The notes below the pieces were generated by a model. It searched no databases. It saw only the letters and a program-made list of their open reading frames with translations, and had not been told where the DNA came from. The translations under genes were made by a program, and so were the position numbers. Shown piece by piece: positions 5,741-6,952 of a stretch of 6,952 nucleotides of DNA. The first letter of the stretch is position 1. Every line of letters starts with the position of its first letter. Origin of the DNA: Spirochaetaceae bacterium (GTDB lineage Bacteria; Spirochaetota; Spirochaetia; SZUA-6; Fen-1364); NCBI GenBank assembly GCA_003141795.1, contig PLNO01000207.1, positions 4,008-10,959 on the forward strand, written 5' to 3'.

Positions 5741-6886
5741 ATGATCAACGTCGCCGTCATCGGAACCGGATACATCGGCCCCGTCCACATCGAAGCGCTG
5801 CGCCGCATCAGCGGCGTCACGGTGAAGGGCGTGGCCGACGCGAACGCCCAGCTCGCCCGCGCCACCGCGGAGCGCTACAATATCGAGAAGGTGTACGCCG
5901 ACTACCACGAGGTGCTCGCCGATCCGTCCATCCACGTGATCCACACCTGCTCGCCCAACCGCCTGCACTACGCCATGAACAAGGAGGCGATCGAGAAGGG
6001 GAAGCACATCCTCTCCGAGAAGCCCCTCGCCATGACCGTGCGGGAGGCGGAGGAGCTCACCGAGCTGGCCGAGAAGAAGGGCGTCGTCACCGGCGTCGAT
6101 TTCTGCTACCGCTACTATCCGGTCGTATTGGAGATGGCCCTGCGCGTGCGCAGGGGCGACGCGGGTGCCGTGCGCATGGCCACCGGCACGTGGTTCCAGG
6201 ACTGGCTCTCGTGGATCACCGACTACACGTGGAGGCTCGAGCGCGAGCAGAGCGGGGATTCGAACATCTCCGCCGACCTGGGAAGCCACTGGTTCGATCT
6301 CGTGCAGTTCGCAACGGGTTTGAAGGTGACGGAGGTGATGGCGGATTTCGCGACGATCATCCCGGTGCGCAGGAAGCCCGCGCGCGCCACCCTCGCCTTC
6401 GAGAAGGTGACCGACGTGCCCTTCACCGAGGTGAAGGTGGAGCTGGAGGAGTACTCCGCCATCCTCTTCCGCCTCTCCAATGGCGCGCCCGGCTCCTTTA
6501 CGACCTGCCAGGCCGCCATAGGGCGCAAATCCGACACCGAGCTCCAGATCTACGGCAGCGAATGCTCGTACGCGTGGAACCACAAGCGCTCCAACGAGAT
6601 GTGGATCGGCCGCAGGGACAAGCCCAACGAGACGCTGATCGAGGGCCCTGCCGTGCAGGACCCGGCGATCGCCGCCTACACTTCCCTGCCCACGGGACAC
6701 CCCATGGGTTACCACGACGCGGTGCTCAACCTCTTCCGCGACTTCTACGACGTCGTGAAGTCCGGCGGGAAGGAGAAGCAGGGCGGGCTGCCCCGTCCGA
6801 CCTTCCGCACCGGCGCTGACGAGATGCGGATTCTCGAGGCGGTGGTCGCGTCCAACCGCACCAGGGCGTGGACCGCGGTGAAGTGA
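5741..6886 (+). CDS. Gfo/Idh/MocA family NAD(P)-dependent oxidoreductase
   Basis: A 381-residue cytoplasmic dehydrogenase. Seen: N-terminal dinucleotide-binding motif VAVIGTGYIG (GxGxxG); SEKPLAMT with the family EKP at 93-95, where K94 is the expected catalytic lysine; the C-terminal substrate domain beginning near 120, with the aromatic stretch WFQDWLSWITDYTWR (151-165); and DLGSHWFD (179-186), where D179 and H183 are the usual catalytic pair. The family oxidises sugar, inositol or amino-sugar hydroxyls with NAD(P)+ or reduces the ketone. Family members with a QDWL...DY-WR stretch are generally unassigned in substrate. It follows the aminotransferase by 61 bases on the same strand, so they are probably cotranscribed, and it likely makes or consumes the keto compound used by that enzyme. 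No signal peptide is seen. Direction and substrate cannot be decided. Confidence 0.92.
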   Translation: MINVAVIGTGYIGPVHIEALRRISGVTVKGVADANAQLARATAERYNIEKVYADYHEVLADPSIHVIHTCSPNRLHYAMNKEAIEKGKHILSEKPLAMTVREAEELTELAEKKGVVTGVDFCYRYYPVVLEMALRVRRGDAGAVRMATGTWFQDWLSWITDYTWRLEREQSGDSNISADLGSHWFDLVQFATGLKVTEVMADFATIIPVRRKPARATLAFEKVTDVPFTEVKVELEEYSAILFRLSNGAPGSFTTCQAAIGRKSDTELQIYGSECSYAWNHKRSNEMWIGRRDKPNETLIEGPAVQDPAIAAYTSLPTGHPMGYHDAVLNLFRDFYDVVKSGGKEKQGGLPRPTFRTGADEMRILEAVVASNRTRAWTAVK

Positions 6887-6902
6887 CGGGCGCGTGCAGC
6901 AA

Positions 6903-6943
6903 TTCTCAGTTTGCGTCTCACGGATGGGCACTTCTCATTTTGC
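6903..6943. repeat. Two 12-base direct repeats, possible IS21-type element end
   Basis: TTCTCAGTTTGC (6903-6914) and TTCTCATTTTGC (6932-6943) differ at one position and are 29 bases apart. They sit in a noncoding stretch after the oxidoreductase stop whose composition is less GC-rich than the genes. Repeats of this spacing and flavour (CTCA-TTTGC) resemble the transposase-binding terminal sites of IS21-family elements, which start with TG; a TG lies at 6895. The window ends before any transposase gene, so this is tentative. Confidence 0.35.
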
Positions 6944-6952
6944 CCCACGATA

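Noticed and set aside
4945..5865. 306-codon minus-strand open frame opposite the aminotransferase
   Set aside because: Low-complexity, repetitive composition without family motifs and fully antisense to a gene with an intact PLP site; a codon-bias shadow.
5729..6931. 400-codon open frame on the minus strand opposite the oxidoreductase
   Set aside because: It mirrors a clearly conserved Gfo/Idh/MocA gene, has no recognisable motif, and long antisense frames are expected in GC-rich DNA with this codon bias.
1..6952. CRISPR array, tRNA or rRNA gene
   Set aside because: No regularly spaced repeat array, no cloverleaf-like segment with a TTCGA-type loop, and no rRNA-like stretch was noticed on reading either strand.

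Overview
The window is a GC-rich, gene-dense stretch of a bacterial chromosome carrying six protein genes, the first truncated by the window edge. Shine-Dalgarno sites, short gene gaps and the families present (ROK regulator, Gfo/Idh/MocA dehydrogenase, DegT aminotransferase, creatininase-type hydrolase, sugar isomerase) suggest a free-living heterotroph. Loci of this style are common in Spirochaetota, Lentisphaerota/Planctomycetota and related groups, but the sequence holds no taxonomic marker, so this placement is a guess.

Left block (1-2081, + strand): the C-terminal kinase core of a two-component sensor histidine kinase runs into a gene for an L-arabinose/L-fucose isomerase-like protein through an ATGA overlap. 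The window opens just after the H-box, so the phosphoacceptor histidine and the sensor domain lie outside it. No response regulator gene follows; the isomerase-like gene takes that place.

Middle block (2127-4188, - strand): a ROK-family regulator gene is followed, one base after its stop, by a creatininase-family metal amidohydrolase gene. This pair converges with the left block across a 45-base gap holding a long GC-rich hairpin.

Control region (4189-4446): this is the only gene-free stretch approaching 300 bases. Its right half is strikingly AT-rich. It holds a near-consensus sigma70 promoter facing right, a weaker candidate facing left, and several inverted repeats that could be operators for the ROK protein.

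Right block (4447-6886, + strand): a DegT/DnrJ/EryC1/StrS PLP-dependent aminotransferase is followed after 61 bases by a Gfo/Idh/MocA NAD(P)-dependent oxidoreductase. This pairing is typical of pathways that oxidise a sugar or cyclitol hydroxyl to a ketone and then transaminate it, or do the reverse. The two divergent operons look like one ROK-controlled module for an amino-sugar or aminocyclitol, with the amidohydrolase possibly cleaving a C-N bond of the substrate or an intermediate. The substrate cannot be read from the sequence.

Right edge (6887-6952): no gene is visible, but two near-identical 12-base direct repeats 29 bases apart resemble the repeated terminal sites of IS21-type insertion sequences; an element may begin here.
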